A stretch of 56,975 nt of DNA, from positions 1 to 56,975 of the forward strand of contig NZ_FCOI02000041.1 of the NCBI RefSeq assembly GCF_001544795.2. Direction: 5' to 3'. Origin of the DNA: Caballeronia temeraria (GTDB lineage Bacteria > Pseudomonadota > Gammaproteobacteria > Burkholderiales > Burkholderiaceae). The position numbers were made by a program, and so were the translations under genes. The notes beneath the pieces are model-generated. The model was not told the DNA's origin. It made no database searches and worked only from the letters and a program-made list of their open reading frames with translations. Of this stretch, positions 11,423 through 20,303 are shown in pieces; position 1 is the stretch's first letter, and each line of letters opens with the position of its first letter.

Positions 11423-11992
11423 TTGAAAGTGAATGCCTCACTCGCGGTAATCGCGGCATCCGCGGCAGCGCTTGCCGTGCTCGCCGGCTGCTCCAGCAAC
11501 AAGACCCCGTCCACTCAGGACGACGGCGTGTTCACCTATCTGCTCGACCGCAAGACGACCTGGGCCGAGGACAAGATCGACACGATGCCGCCACTGCCGC
11601 AGGCGTCGAATCTGATCGCGTTCAACGTGTCGCAGAACACGCCGCTCACGTTCGCCGTCGACAAGACGTCGCTCACCGTCGGCAACGATGGCGTCGTGCG
11701 TTATGTGATCGTCGCGACGAGTCCGGCGGGTGCGCGCAACGTCAACTATGAAGGCATTCGTTGCGACACCTACGAATGGCGCCGCTACGCGAGCATCAAC
11801 GACGATCAGAACGGCTGGGATCAGGGTTCCGCGTTCGACTTCAAGCGCATCGAGAACGGCGAGCTGAACGCGTATCAGGCGGCGCTGTATCAGGATTACT
11901 TCTGCACGAGCAAGCTGGTTGTAGGTACCGCGAAGCAGATCGTCAACAACATGGAATACAAGCGCACGCAAAGCTCGATCAATCTGCGCTGA
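11423..11992 (+). CDS. CNP1-like family lipoprotein
   Basis: A 189-residue predicted lipoprotein. It has a lysine near the N-terminus, a hydrophobic segment, then lipobox LAGC with Cys23 as the lipidated residue. The mature part resembles the CNP1-like family of betaproteobacteria, whose function is unknown. The start is probably TTG at 11423, with GGAAG 6 bases upstream; a GTG at 11429 is the alternative. The ATG at 11354 would put 23 extra residues ahead of the signal peptide. A bidirectional terminator follows. Confidence 0.78.
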   Translation: MKVNASLAVIAASAAALAVLAGCSSNKTPSTQDDGVFTYLLDRKTTWAEDKIDTMPPLPQASNLIAFNVSQNTPLTFAVDKTSLTVGNDGVVRYVIVATSPAGARNVNYEGIRCDTYEWRRYASINDDQNGWDQGSAFDFKRIENGELNAYQAALYQDYFCTSKLVVGTAKQIVNNMEYKRTQSSINLR

Positions 11993-12018
11993 TTGATTGC
12001 GCCGCGCTTCAAAGTGAG

Positions 12019-12048
12019 AACGCCCTTCGAATGAAGGGCGTTTGCTTT
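12019..12048. terminator. Bidirectional terminator, CNP1-like gene and proB
   Basis: Arms aacgcccttc (12019-12028) and gaagggcgtt (12033-12042) form a perfect stem around a gaat loop, with a T-rich tail to 12048. It sits between convergent genes. Confidence 0.8.
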
Positions 12049-12059
12049 TGCGTTTCGGC

Positions 12060-13178
12060 TCAGACGAGCACCAGATTGTCGCGATGGATCAACTCCGGCT
12101 CCAGCATGTAACCGAGCACCGATTCGATCTCGCCGCTCGGCCGCCGATGAATCAGCCGCGCCTCCGAACTGCTGTAGTTCGTGATGCCGCGCGCGACTTC
12201 CTGCCCCTGATCGTCGACGCACGCGATCACTTCGCCGCGATCGAACGCGCCCTTCACGTCGATCACGCCGATCGGCAGAAGGCTCTTGCCGTCGGCGGTG
12301 AGCTTGTTGACCGCGCCCTTGTCGATGACGACATGCCCGCGGACCTGCAAGTGATCCGCCATCCACTGCTTGCGCGCCGCCATGCGTGCCGTGCGCGCGA
12401 TGAGCTGCGTGCCGATCAGTTCGCCCGATGCGAGGCGCGTGAGCACATCGGCTTCGCGCCCGCTCGCGATCACCGTGTTCGCGCCGCTGTGCGCCGCGCG
12501 CTTCGCCGCGAGAATCTTGGTCAGCATGCCGCCGCGGCCGAGGCTCGAACCCGCGCCGCCTGCCATCTGCTCAAGTTCGGGCGTGCCGGCATCGGCCTGC
12601 TCGACGAGCGTCGCGTTCGGGTCCTTGCGCGGATCGGCGGTAAAGAGGCCGCGCTGATCGGTGAGGATGACGAGCGCATCGCCTTCAATCAGATTCGCGA
12701 CGAGCGCGCCGAGCGTGTCGTTGTCGCCGAACTTGATTTCGTCGGTGATGACTGTGTCGTTCTCGTTGATGATCGGCACCGCGCCCAGGCGCAGCAGCGT
12801 GAGCAGCGTCGAGCGCGCGTTCAGATAGCGCTCGCGATCGGCGAGGTCGGCGTGCGTGAGCAGAATCTGCGCGGTGCGGATGCCGTGCGCGCCGAAGCTG
12901 CTTTCGTAGACCTGCGCGAGACCCATCTGGCCGACTGCGGCCGCAGCCTGCAATTCGTCGATCTCACGCGGCCGCTTCGTCCAGCCGAGCCGGTGAATGC
13001 CTTCCGCGATCGCGCCCGAGCTCACGAGCACGACTTCCTTGCCCTGCTCGCGCAGCGCCGCGATCTGCGACGCCCAGCGCGAGATGGCCGCATGGTCGAG
13101 TCCGCGCCCGTCGTTGGTGACGAGGCTGGACCCTACTTTCACTACGATTCGCTTCGCAGCGGCGATGACCGAACGCAT
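12060..13178 (-). CDS. proB: Glutamate 5-kinase
   Basis: First step of proline synthesis: phosphorylates glutamate to glutamyl 5-phosphate. The 372-residue protein has the amino-acid kinase domain (KRIVVKVGSSLV, SSGAIAEG, INENDTV, the GRGGM loop) and a C-terminal PUA domain (about 275-360). ATG 13178 has AGGAG upstream; the longer frame lacks conservation. It lies 26 bases after obgE and ends the rplU-rpmA-obgE-proB unit, an arrangement common in Burkholderia. Confidence 0.96.
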   Translation of the reverse strand: MRSVIAAAKRIVVKVGSSLVTNDGRGLDHAAISRWASQIAALREQGKEVVLVSSGAIAEGIHRLGWTKRPREIDELQAAAAVGQMGLAQVYESSFGAHGIRTAQILLTHADLADRERYLNARSTLLTLLRLGAVPIINENDTVITDEIKFGDNDTLGALVANLIEGDALVILTDQRGLFTADPRKDPNATLVEQADAGTPELEQMAGGAGSSLGRGGMLTKILAAKRAAHSGANTVIASGREADVLTRLASGELIGTQLIARTARMAARKQWMADHLQVRGHVVIDKGAVNKLTADGKSLLPIGVIDVKGAFDRGEVIACVDDQGQEVARGITNYSSSEARLIHRRPSGEIESVLGYMLEPELIHRDNLVLV

Positions 13179-13204
13179 CGTGCGCTTTCTCCTCGTGGTT
13201 GCTT

Positions 13205-14290
13205 TTATTCCTTCGCTTCGCCGTCGCGGAAACGCACGTCGGCGGCGAGATCTTCCGCTTCCGCCGCGCGCGACGCGTCCGAATGCTGCGAGATGTAGTC
13301 GTAGATCGCGTACGTGAGCGCTTCGCAGCCCTGGCCCGTCAGCGCCGAAATCTCGTAGACGGGACCGTCCCACTCGAAACGCTCGACGAAATCGGCGATG
13401 CGCGCTTCGCGTTCGTCTTCCGGCACCATGTCGAGCTTGTTCAGCACGAGCCAGCGCGGCTTCTCGTACAGCGACTCGTCGTACTTGCGCAATTCGTTGA
13501 CGATAGCTTTCGCTTCCGCGACCGGATCGACATTTTCATCGAACGGCGCCATGTCGACGAGATGCAGCAGCACACCCGTGCGCTGCAAGTGACGCAGGAA
13601 CCGATGCCCAAGCCCCGCGCCTTCCGCCGCGCCTTCGATGAGACCCGGAATGTCCGCGATCACGAAGCTCTTGCTCGGCCCGACGCGCACCACGCCGAGA
13701 TTCGGCGCCAGCGTCGTGAACGGATAATCCGCGATCTTCGGCCGCGCATTCGACACCGACGAAATGAACGTGGACTTGCCCGCGTTCGGCATACCGAGCA
13801 GGCCGACGTCCGCGAGCACTTTCAGTTCGAGCCTGAGCATGCGGCGCTCGCCCGGCTTGCCGTCGGTTTTCTGACGCGGCGCGCGGTTCGTGCTCGACTT
13901 GAAATGCAGGTTGCCGAGGCCGCCCGCACCGCCCTGCGCGATCAGGACTTGCTGATTGTGCTCGGTCAGGTCGGCGATGATCTCGCCCGTTTCCTGATCC
14001 GAAATGATCGTGCCGACCGGCATGCGCAACGTGATGTCGTCGCCGCCCTTGCCGTAGCAATCCGCGCCGCGGCCGTTTTCGCCATTGCGCGCCTGATGCT
14101 TCTTGGAGAACCGGTAGTCGATCAGCGTGTTGATGTTGCGGTCGCCGACCGCGTAGACGCTGCCGCCGCGCCCGCCGTCGCCGCCGTCCGGTCCGCCGAA
14201 CGGGACGAACTTTTCGCGGCGCATCGACGCGCTGCCATCTCCTCCGTCGCCGGCGATGACTTCAATCCTCGCTTCGTCAATGAACTTCAT
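13205..14290 (-). CDS. obgE: Obg-family GTPase
   Basis: A ribosome-associated GTPase involved in 50S assembly and stress responses. The 361-residue product begins with the glycine-rich Obg fold (MKFIDEARIEVIAGDGGDG, repeated GG motifs), then the G domain with GMPNAGKSTF, DIPGLIEGA and NKLDMV motifs, and a short acidic tail. ATG 14290 gives the conserved MKFIDEA start. It follows the ribosomal genes rplU and rpmA, the usual Obg context. Confidence 0.97.
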   Translation of the reverse strand: MKFIDEARIEVIAGDGGDGSASMRREKFVPFGGPDGGDGGRGGSVYAVGDRNINTLIDYRFSKKHQARNGENGRGADCYGKGGDDITLRMPVGTIISDQETGEIIADLTEHNQQVLIAQGGAGGLGNLHFKSSTNRAPRQKTDGKPGERRMLRLELKVLADVGLLGMPNAGKSTFISSVSNARPKIADYPFTTLAPNLGVVRVGPSKSFVIADIPGLIEGAAEGAGLGHRFLRHLQRTGVLLHLVDMAPFDENVDPVAEAKAIVNELRKYDESLYEKPRWLVLNKLDMVPEDEREARIADFVERFEWDGPVYEISALTGQGCEALTYAIYDYISQHSDASRAAEAEDLAADVRFRDGEAKE

Positions 14291-14376
14291 GCGTTGCTCC
14301 GTCCCGTGTATTCGCTCTATTTTGCCGTGACCGGCTAATGCGGTCACTCATAACCAATTTTCGACCGCACCAAATG

Positions 14377-14410
14377 AAAAGGCCCCGCGAACTTCGCGGG
14401 GCCTTTTTTC
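14377..14410. terminator. Hairpin terminator between rpmA and obgE
   Basis: A perfect 14-bp stem, aaaaggccccgcga (14377-14390) and tcgcggggcctttt (14394-14407), surrounds a 3-base loop, with T-runs on both sides (shorter on the minus strand). On the minus strand it would trim most transcripts after rpmA, letting ribosomal protein output exceed obgE-proB output. Confidence 0.8.
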
Positions 14411-14434
14411 GGTCCTGAAGCCCGTGCGTAAAAT

Positions 14435-14695
14435 TTACGCTGCCGGGACGACGACGACCGTGTGCTTCTTCGCAGCGCCCTTGGTCACGAACTTGACGTG
14501 ACCGTCGGCCAGCGCGAACAGGGTGTGATCCTTGCCGATGCCGACATTCTCACCCGGATGCATACGCGTGCCGCGCTGACGAACGATGATGCCGCCTGCG
14601 TTGATTGCCTGGCCGCCGTACACCTTCACGCCGAGGCGTTTGCTCTCGGAGTCGCGGCCGTTGCGGGAAGACCCGCCTGCTTTTTTGTGTGCCAT
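14435..14695 (-). CDS. rpmA: 50S ribosomal protein L27
   Basis: A small ribosomal protein near the peptidyl-transferase centre. The 86-residue sequence has the typical start MAHKKAGGSSRNGRDSESKR and the IIVRQRGTRMHPGENVG core. It has no Firmicutes-style cleavable N-terminal extension. It is encoded directly after rplU. Confidence 0.99.
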   Translation of the reverse strand: MAHKKAGGSSRNGRDSESKRLGVKVYGGQAINAGGIIVRQRGTRMHPGENVGIGKDHTLFALADGHVKFVTKGAAKKHTVVVVPAA

Positions 14696-14720
14696 TTGCT
14701 TAGCTCCTTAACCGATGCGC

Positions 14721-15032
14721 TTACGCGTTGATCGCGTCGATGCGCAGTTCGGTGTAGTTCTGGCGATGGCCAGCGTGCTTTTGGTAGTGCTTCCGGCGAC
14801 GCATCTTGAAGATGGTCACTTTCTTGTGACGACCTTGGGACACGACGGTAGCCTTGACGGAAGCCCCACTGACCAGCGGCGTACCGAACTTAATCGATTC
14901 GCCTTCGCCCACTGCGAGAACCTGGTCGAGCGTGATTTCAGCGTCAATGTCTGCCGGTATCTGTTCTACTTTAAGTTTTTCGCCAACGGCAACTTTGTAC
15001 TGCTTGCCGCCGGTTTTTATGACCGCGTACAT
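14721..15032 (-). CDS. rplU: 50S ribosomal protein L21
   Basis: Large-subunit ribosomal protein. The 103-residue sequence shows the MYAVIKTGGKQYKV start and the conserved KMRRRKHYQKHAGHRQ segment near the C-terminus. ATG 15032 was chosen over an upstream frame start 4 codons earlier because MYAVIKTGGKQ is the family N-terminus. First gene of its unit, with a near-consensus promoter. Confidence 0.99.
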   Translation of the reverse strand: MYAVIKTGGKQYKVAVGEKLKVEQIPADIDAEITLDQVLAVGEGESIKFGTPLVSGASVKATVVSQGRHKKVTIFKMRRRKHYQKHAGHRQNYTELRIDAINA

Positions 15033-15085
15033 TGAGAACCTCACTCAAAATTCTTTTTCCACGCACCACGCGGGGAAAACACGCG

Positions 15086-15114
15086 ATTATACATAGAGTT
15101 ACGCGCGACGTCAA
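15086..15114 (-). promoter_or_regulatory. rplU operon promoter
   Basis: On the minus strand, -35 TTGACG (15109-15114), a 17-base spacer and a perfect -10 TATAAT (15086-15091). It lies about 55 bases before the rplU ATG and fits strong growth-linked expression. Confidence 0.85.
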
Positions 15115-15288
15115 AGCGCCGTGACGATGCGCGCACGGACGGCGCCGCACGCGATCCCGCCCCGAACCTCGGCGAAAACGAAGCGAATCGTGGCTGAATT
15201 TCGCCGACGTCGCACGAATCGAAACACCCGAGCACCGGCGTCTGTCGGATTCGCCTTATAATCCGCCGGATTACCTTTTTTGCCGATC

Positions 15289-16281
15289 ATGTCGTCCACC
15301 GCCACTTCCTCCCCAAACGCCGCCGCGCTGCTCGCCCCGATCGCCGAGGACATGCAGCAGGTCAATCGCGTCATCCGGCAGCGCCTGGCATCAGAAGTGA
15401 TGCTGATCAACCAGATCTCGGAGTACATCATCGGCGCGGGCGGCAAGCGGCTGCGTCCGGCGCTGCTGCTGCTCGTCTCCGGCGCGCTGGGCGACACGAC
15501 CGGACATCGCCATGAACTCGCGGCCGTGGTGGAGTTCATCCACACGGCAACGCTGCTGCACGACGACGTCGTCGACGAATCCGATCTGCGCCGCGGCCGT
15601 AAGACCGCCAATGCGCTCTTCGGCAACGCGGCGAGCGTGCTGGTCGGCGACTTCCTCTACTCGCGCTCGTTCGAGATGATGGTGAGCGTCGGCAAGATGC
15701 GCGTGATGGAGATTTTGTCGGTCGCGACCAACATCATCTCCGAAGGCGAAGTCCTGCAGTTGCTCAACATGCACGACCCGGACGTGGACGAAGCCCGCTA
15801 TATGCAGGTGATCCGCTACAAGACGGCGAAGCTGTTCGAAGCAGCGGCGCAGCTCGGCGCGGTGCTTTCGGGCGCGGATGCGCGCACCGAAGCGGCGGCG
15901 GCGGAGTTCGGCCGGCGCATCGGCACGGCGTTCCAGATCATGGACGACTGGCTCGACTACACCGGCACGCCGGAATCGATGGGCAAGAACGCCGGCGACG
16001 ACCTGCGCGAAGGCAAGCCCACGTTGCCGCTCATCTATCTGATGGAGCACGGCACGCCGGAACAGGCGGCGCTCGCGCGCGAAGTGATCGAACAGGGCGG
16101 CACGGATCGTTTCGACACGATCTTCCGCGCGATCACCACTTCGGGCGCGCTCGATCACACGCTGGAGTGCGCGCGCAAGGAAGCTCAGGCAGCGGCAAAT
16201 GCGATTTCTTCATTTCCCTCTTCCATCTACAAAGAGAGCCTGCTAGAATTATGTTCTTACTCGACGTCACGGCAGTCTTGA
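15289..16281 (+). CDS. ispB: Octaprenyl diphosphate synthase
   Basis: A trans-polyprenyl synthase that makes the ubiquinone side chain. The 330-residue product has both aspartate-rich motifs, HDDVVDESD (Asp92/93/96) and IMDDWLD (Asp219/220/223), plus GGKRLRPALL. ATG 15289 was chosen; a TTG three codons upstream is unlikely. A TATAAT at 15257-15262 lies upstream. Chain length (C40) is inferred from context, including coq7 in this window, not proven by sequence. It precedes the tRNA-Pro gene. Confidence 0.94.
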   Translation: MSSTATSSPNAAALLAPIAEDMQQVNRVIRQRLASEVMLINQISEYIIGAGGKRLRPALLLLVSGALGDTTGHRHELAAVVEFIHTATLLHDDVVDESDLRRGRKTANALFGNAASVLVGDFLYSRSFEMMVSVGKMRVMEILSVATNIISEGEVLQLLNMHDPDVDEARYMQVIRYKTAKLFEAAAQLGAVLSGADARTEAAAAEFGRRIGTAFQIMDDWLDYTGTPESMGKNAGDDLREGKPTLPLIYLMEHGTPEQAALAREVIEQGGTDRFDTIFRAITTSGALDHTLECARKEAQAAANAISSFPSSIYKESLLELCSYSTSRQS

Positions 16282-16320
16282 ACGAGACTGAAGCAGCGTA
16301 AGAGTCCAAGTTGGTCAATT

Positions 16321-16397
16321 CGGGGTGTAGCTTAGCCTGGTAGAGCGCTACGTTCGGGACGTAGAGGCCGGAGGTTCGAATCCTCTCACCCCGACCA
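16321..16397 (+). tRNA. tRNA-Pro (anticodon CGG)
   Basis: A 77-base cloverleaf. The acceptor stem CGGGGTG pairs with CACCCCG. The anticodon loop TTCGGGA sits between CTACG and CGTAG and gives anticodon CGG, reading CCG. The T-arm GGTTCGAATCC is present and CCA is encoded. A terminator follows within 10 bases. Confidence 0.96.
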
Positions 16398-16404
16398 GAA
16401 TTGC

Positions 16405-16438
16405 AAAAACCCGCATGGTCCGCCATGCGGGTTTTTTT
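16405..16438 (+). terminator. Terminator after tRNA-Pro
   Basis: A 14-bp perfect stem, aaaaacccgcatgg (16405-16418) and ccatgcgggttttt (16423-16436), with loop tccg and a T7 tail. Confidence 0.92.
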
Positions 16439-16542
16439 ATTTCCGGCAACAAAACCGCGTACGCTGGCCGAACGGCCGAGGGCGGGCTTTGCCGGCCCGT
16501 CTGCTATATTGCCTCCCATCTCCGCCCCTACTCGATCACCGC

Positions 16543-17829
16543 GTGGACAACCTTCCCTTATGGGCGCAAATTTGCGCCATTTTTCTGCTTCTCTTCCTTT
16601 CCGGTTTCTTCTCGATCTCCGAAACGTCGATGATGGCGCTCAATCGCCATCGGCTGAAATATCTGGCGAGCCAGGGATCGCTACGCGCCCGCACGACGCA
16701 AGCGCTGCTCGCGAAAACCGATCAGCTTCTCTCCGTCATCCTGATTGGCAACAACCTGATCAACACGATCATCCCGGTGCTGACGACATCGATCGCGCTG
16801 CGCACGTTCGGCCATAACAATCTCGTCCTGTCGGTCACAACGGGCGTCATCGCGTTTCTGATCATCGTGTTCGCGGAAATCGCGCCGAAGATCGTCGGCG
16901 CGACGTATCCCGAGAAAGTGGCGCTGCCGGCGAGCCTCGTGCTCGCGCCGCTCATGCGCATCGCGCGGCCGCTCATCTGGTTCGTCAATCTGTTCGCCAA
17001 CGCGATTCTCGCCGCGCTGCACATCAACACCCGAACCAAGCGCGATCAGCGGATTTCGCCCGAAGAACTGCGCACCATCGTGCTGGAAACCGGCAGCTTC
17101 ATGCCGACCAAGCACCGCAGCATCCTGCTCAATCTGTTCGATCTGGAAAACATCACCGTCGACGACGTGATGATTCCGCGCCGGCGCATCGAAGCGCTCG
17201 ATTTCGACGCGCCCTTCGACCAGATCCTGCATCAGCTCGAGACGTGCTATCACAATAAGCTCGTCGTGTTTCAGGGCGACATCGATCGCGTGCTCGGCGT
17301 GCTGCACGTGCGCAAGACGCTCTCGGCGCTGCATAACCAGGAACTCGAGCGCGACACGCTGCGCCAACTGCTCACCGAGCCTTATTTCGTACCCGCCGGC
17401 ACGCCTGTTTTCCAGCAGTTGCAGTTCTTTCAGGAAAGCGGCCACCGCATTGCGATCGTCGTCGACGAGTACGGCGAATTGCAGGGACTCGTCACGCCGG
17501 AGGACATCATCGAAGAACTGATCGGCGAGTTCACGACGACGATTCCGCGCGGGGCCGGCTCGCGCGGCGGCTGGGACGAGAACGGCGAGTGCATCGTGGC
17601 GGGCAGCATGCCGCTGCGTGAACTGAACCGCTGGCTGCATCTGTCGCTGCCGACGGACGGCCCGAAAACGCTCAACGGCCTGATTCTCGAAACGCTCGAA
17701 GATATTCCGGACGGCGACGTCTCGGTGCAGATCGCGGGCGTGACCTTCGAAGTCATGCGCAGCGACGATCAGGCGATCCGCACCGTCAAGATCTTCCGTC
17801 CGCTCGAAACCGCAAAACACGCGCGTTAG
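16543..17829 (+). CDS. CorC/HlyC family membrane protein with CBS domains
   Basis: A 428-residue inner-membrane protein. It has an N-terminal DUF21 (CNNM) membrane domain (about 1-180, with GFFSISETSMMALNRHRLK), a CBS pair (about 200-330), and a C-terminal CorC_HlyC transporter-associated domain. Relatives are linked to Mg/Co efflux or were named haemolysins; the substrate here is unknown. GTG 16543 was chosen because it gives the family start (VDNLPLWAQICAIFLLL); an upstream ATG at 16489 adds a non-conserved leader. Confidence 0.88.
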   Translation: MDNLPLWAQICAIFLLLFLSGFFSISETSMMALNRHRLKYLASQGSLRARTTQALLAKTDQLLSVILIGNNLINTIIPVLTTSIALRTFGHNNLVLSVTTGVIAFLIIVFAEIAPKIVGATYPEKVALPASLVLAPLMRIARPLIWFVNLFANAILAALHINTRTKRDQRISPEELRTIVLETGSFMPTKHRSILLNLFDLENITVDDVMIPRRRIEALDFDAPFDQILHQLETCYHNKLVVFQGDIDRVLGVLHVRKTLSALHNQELERDTLRQLLTEPYFVPAGTPVFQQLQFFQESGHRIAIVVDEYGELQGLVTPEDIIEELIGEFTTTIPRGAGSRGGWDENGECIVAGSMPLRELNRWLHLSLPTDGPKTLNGLILETLEDIPDGDVSVQIAGVTFEVMRSDDQAIRTVKIFRPLETAKHAR

Positions 17830-17903
17830 CCATTCGGACGACTGTGCGCCGGGCGCCGCGAGCGGGATGATCGGATCATCTCGACTCCGACCGCCCGACG
17901 CCC

Positions 17904-19070
17904 ATGATTTCCCGTCCCCGCGACACCGCATCCGATCACGAGACGCCCGCCGTCTCGCTGCTGACCGATACCTTGCGCGAAGCCGCCGAGCGCGGCGCAT
18001 CCGACATTCACGTCGAGCCCTCCGAGCATGAGTGGCGCATCCGGCTGCGCGTCGATGGCGCGTTGCACGTGCTGAAGCGCCCGCCGCCGCACCTGCGCGA
18101 TGCGTTCGTCACGCGCATCAAGGTGCTGGCGCGCATGGATATCGCCGAGCGGCGCGTGCCGCAGGACGGCCGGCTGCGGCTGAATCTTCCGGGCGGGCGG
18201 ATCGGCGACTATCGCGTGAATTCGTTGCCGACGCTCTTCGGCGAAAAGCTCGTGCTGCGGCGGCTCGAAGCGCTGCCGCCCGATTTGTCGCTCGCCGTGC
18301 TCGGCCTCGACGACGCTCAGGGCCGCGCGGTCGAATCCGCGATTCGCGCGCCGCACGGTCTCGTCCTCGTGACCGGCCCGACCGGCAGCGGCAAGACCTT
18401 GTCGCTCTACTGTTTCCTGCAAATGCTCAACGCCGAAGCGCGCAACGTGTGCTCGGTCGAAGATCCCGTCGAAATCCAGCTCGCGGGCATCAATCAGGTG
18501 AGCGTGCGCGAGAAGGCCGGGCTGACGTTCGCCGTGGCGCTGCGCGCATTCATGCGTCAGGATCCGGACGTCATCATGGTCGGCGAGATTCGCGACGCCG
18601 AAACCGCCGACGTCGCCGTGAAGGCCGCGCAGACGGGACATCTCGTGCTCTCCACCTTGCACACGAACGATGCGCCTGCCGCAATCGCGCGTCTCATCGA
18701 TATCGGCGTGGCGCCTTACAACCTCGCGTCCGCGCTCAAGCTCGTCACCGCGCAACGGCTCGTGCGCAAGCTGTGCGAGTTCTGCCGCGCGCCGTCGGCG
18801 CTGCCGCTCGCGGACGGCTTTCATCCGTTCGAGCCGCGCGGCTGTCCGGCGTGTCATGGCATCGGCTATCGGGGGCGCGTCGGCGTGCATCAGGTGATGC
18901 CGGTATCGGATGACATGCGCGAGCTGATCGTGTCGCGCGCGGCGACGCATGCGATCTCGCGCGCCGCCCAGGGGCAAGGCATGCCCGCATTGCGCGACGC
19001 GGCTTTCGCGCGCGTGCGCGACGGCGTGACGAGCGTCGCCGAAGCGGCCGAAGCGACGGAGGTCGAATGA
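17904..19070 (+). CDS. pilB: Type IV pilus/type II secretion assembly ATPase, short PilB-like
   Basis: A hexameric cytosolic ATPase that powers pilin polymerisation. Visible motifs: Walker A GPTGSGKT (158-165), Asp box SVEDPVE, Walker B MVGEIRD (225-231), His box TGHLVLSTLHTND, and a tetracysteine zinc site (Cys291, 294, 314, 317). At 388 residues it lacks most of the N-terminal N1 domain of typical PilB (about 560), beginning near GASDIHVEP. It starts the pilB-pilC-pilD run and overlaps pilC. Its neighbours favour type IV pili over a full type II secretion system, as no other gsp genes are present. Confidence 0.85.
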   Translation: MISRPRDTASDHETPAVSLLTDTLREAAERGASDIHVEPSEHEWRIRLRVDGALHVLKRPPPHLRDAFVTRIKVLARMDIAERRVPQDGRLRLNLPGGRIGDYRVNSLPTLFGEKLVLRRLEALPPDLSLAVLGLDDAQGRAVESAIRAPHGLVLVTGPTGSGKTLSLYCFLQMLNAEARNVCSVEDPVEIQLAGINQVSVREKAGLTFAVALRAFMRQDPDVIMVGEIRDAETADVAVKAAQTGHLVLSTLHTNDAPAAIARLIDIGVAPYNLASALKLVTAQRLVRKLCEFCRAPSALPLADGFHPFEPRGCPACHGIGYRGRVGVHQVMPVSDDMRELIVSRAATHAISRAAQGQGMPALRDAAFARVRDGVTSVAEAAEATEVE

Positions 19071-20272
19071 TGAACGACGCACTCGAATTGCGTTTCGCGT
19101 GGCGCGGCATGGACGGCGAAGGCCGGTCGAAGCAGGGAAAGATCGTCGCCACCGACGCGCTCGCCGCCCGTGCTTCTCTGCGACGGGAAGGCGTGATCGT
19201 GACGACGCTCGATATGCTCGGTGCCGCGCCGCCGCCCAAAACGAAGACCGCCGACGTCACCATCTTCACGCGTCAGCTCGCAGGGCTGCTGCGCGCGGGC
19301 CTGCCGCTCGCCGGTGCGCTCGAATTGCTGGCCGGCAGCGCGACCGGCAGCGGACTGCCGCGCGTCGTGCGTGCGCTGGCTCGCGACATCACGCGCGGCG
19401 TGCCGTTTTCAGGCGCGCTCGCGCGGCATCCGGCCGCATTCGGTGCGTTGTATTGTCAGCTCGTTTCGGTCGGAGAAGTCGCAGGCGCGTTGCCGACGGT
19501 GCTCGCCCGTCTCGCCGACGACCGCGAGCGCGCCGCCGCCCAACGAGCGAGATTGCGCGCCGCCCTCACCTATCCGGTCATGGTGCTGCTGCTTTCGCTC
19601 GCGATCACGGCCGGCTTGCTGATCGGCGTGGTGCCGACCTTCAAGACGATCTTCGATGGCTTCGGCGCCGCGCTGCCCGCGCCGACGCGCTTCGTGCTCG
19701 CGCTGTCGGATGGCGTCGCGAATATCGGCGTACCGTTCGCGATTGCGCTCGCTTGCGCGACGGTCGTCGCGTGGAACTGGCTGAAACGTTCGCCCGATGC
19801 CCGCGCCGCCGCCGATCGCGCCGCGCTGCGCCTTCCGCTCGCGGGCAAGCTGCTGCGTTCGCTGGCCGTCGCACGATGGAGCCGCGCGCTCGGCACGCTG
19901 CTTTCGGCGGGCACGCCGCTGTCGGACGCTTTCGATTCGCTCACGCACGCCACGGGAAACCGCGTGTTCGACGACGCCACCGTCGACATCGCCGTGCGGC
20001 TGCGCAACGGCGAACGCCTTGCCGCCGCGATGCGCGCCGCCGGATGCTTTCCGCTGGACGTGGTGCAGCCGATCGCGGTCGCCGAAGAATCGGGCTCGCT
20101 CGATGCGATGCTGCTGGATCTCGCCACGCTCGCCGACCGGCAGGTGGACGAACGCATCGGCGGGTTCGCGAGTCTCTGCGAGCCGATCGTCATCACGGTG
20201 CTGGGCGCGCTCGTGGGCGGGCTCGTCATCGCGATGTATCTTCCTATCATTCAGCTCGGCAACGTGGTGTAG
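19067..20272 (+). CDS. pilC: Type IV pilus inner-membrane platform protein PilC (GspF family)
   Basis: A 401-residue polytopic protein with two T2SSF repeats (about 65-190 and 265-390) and membrane segments including VMVLLLSLAITAGLLIGVVP and the C-terminal IVITVLGALVGGLVIAMYL. It couples the assembly ATPase to the growing pilus. The ATG at 19067 overlaps the pilB stop; a second ATG follows directly at 19070. The gene lies 31 bases before pilD. Confidence 0.92.
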   Translation: MMNDALELRFAWRGMDGEGRSKQGKIVATDALAARASLRREGVIVTTLDMLGAAPPPKTKTADVTIFTRQLAGLLRAGLPLAGALELLAGSATGSGLPRVVRALARDITRGVPFSGALARHPAAFGALYCQLVSVGEVAGALPTVLARLADDRERAAAQRARLRAALTYPVMVLLLSLAITAGLLIGVVPTFKTIFDGFGAALPAPTRFVLALSDGVANIGVPFAIALACATVVAWNWLKRSPDARAAADRAALRLPLAGKLLRSLAVARWSRALGTLLSAGTPLSDAFDSLTHATGNRVFDDATVDIAVRLRNGERLAAAMRAAGCFPLDVVQPIAVAEESGSLDAMLLDLATLADRQVDERIGGFASLCEPIVITVLGALVGGLVIAMYLPIIQLGNVV

Positions 20273-20303
20273 CATCGCGGGCCAAAGCAACCGTTCGTCC
20301 ATC

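Noticed and set aside
19797..20303. An upstream in-frame extension of pilD into pilC
   Set aside because: This part is a shadow of pilC in another frame; prepilin peptidase homology begins at 20304.
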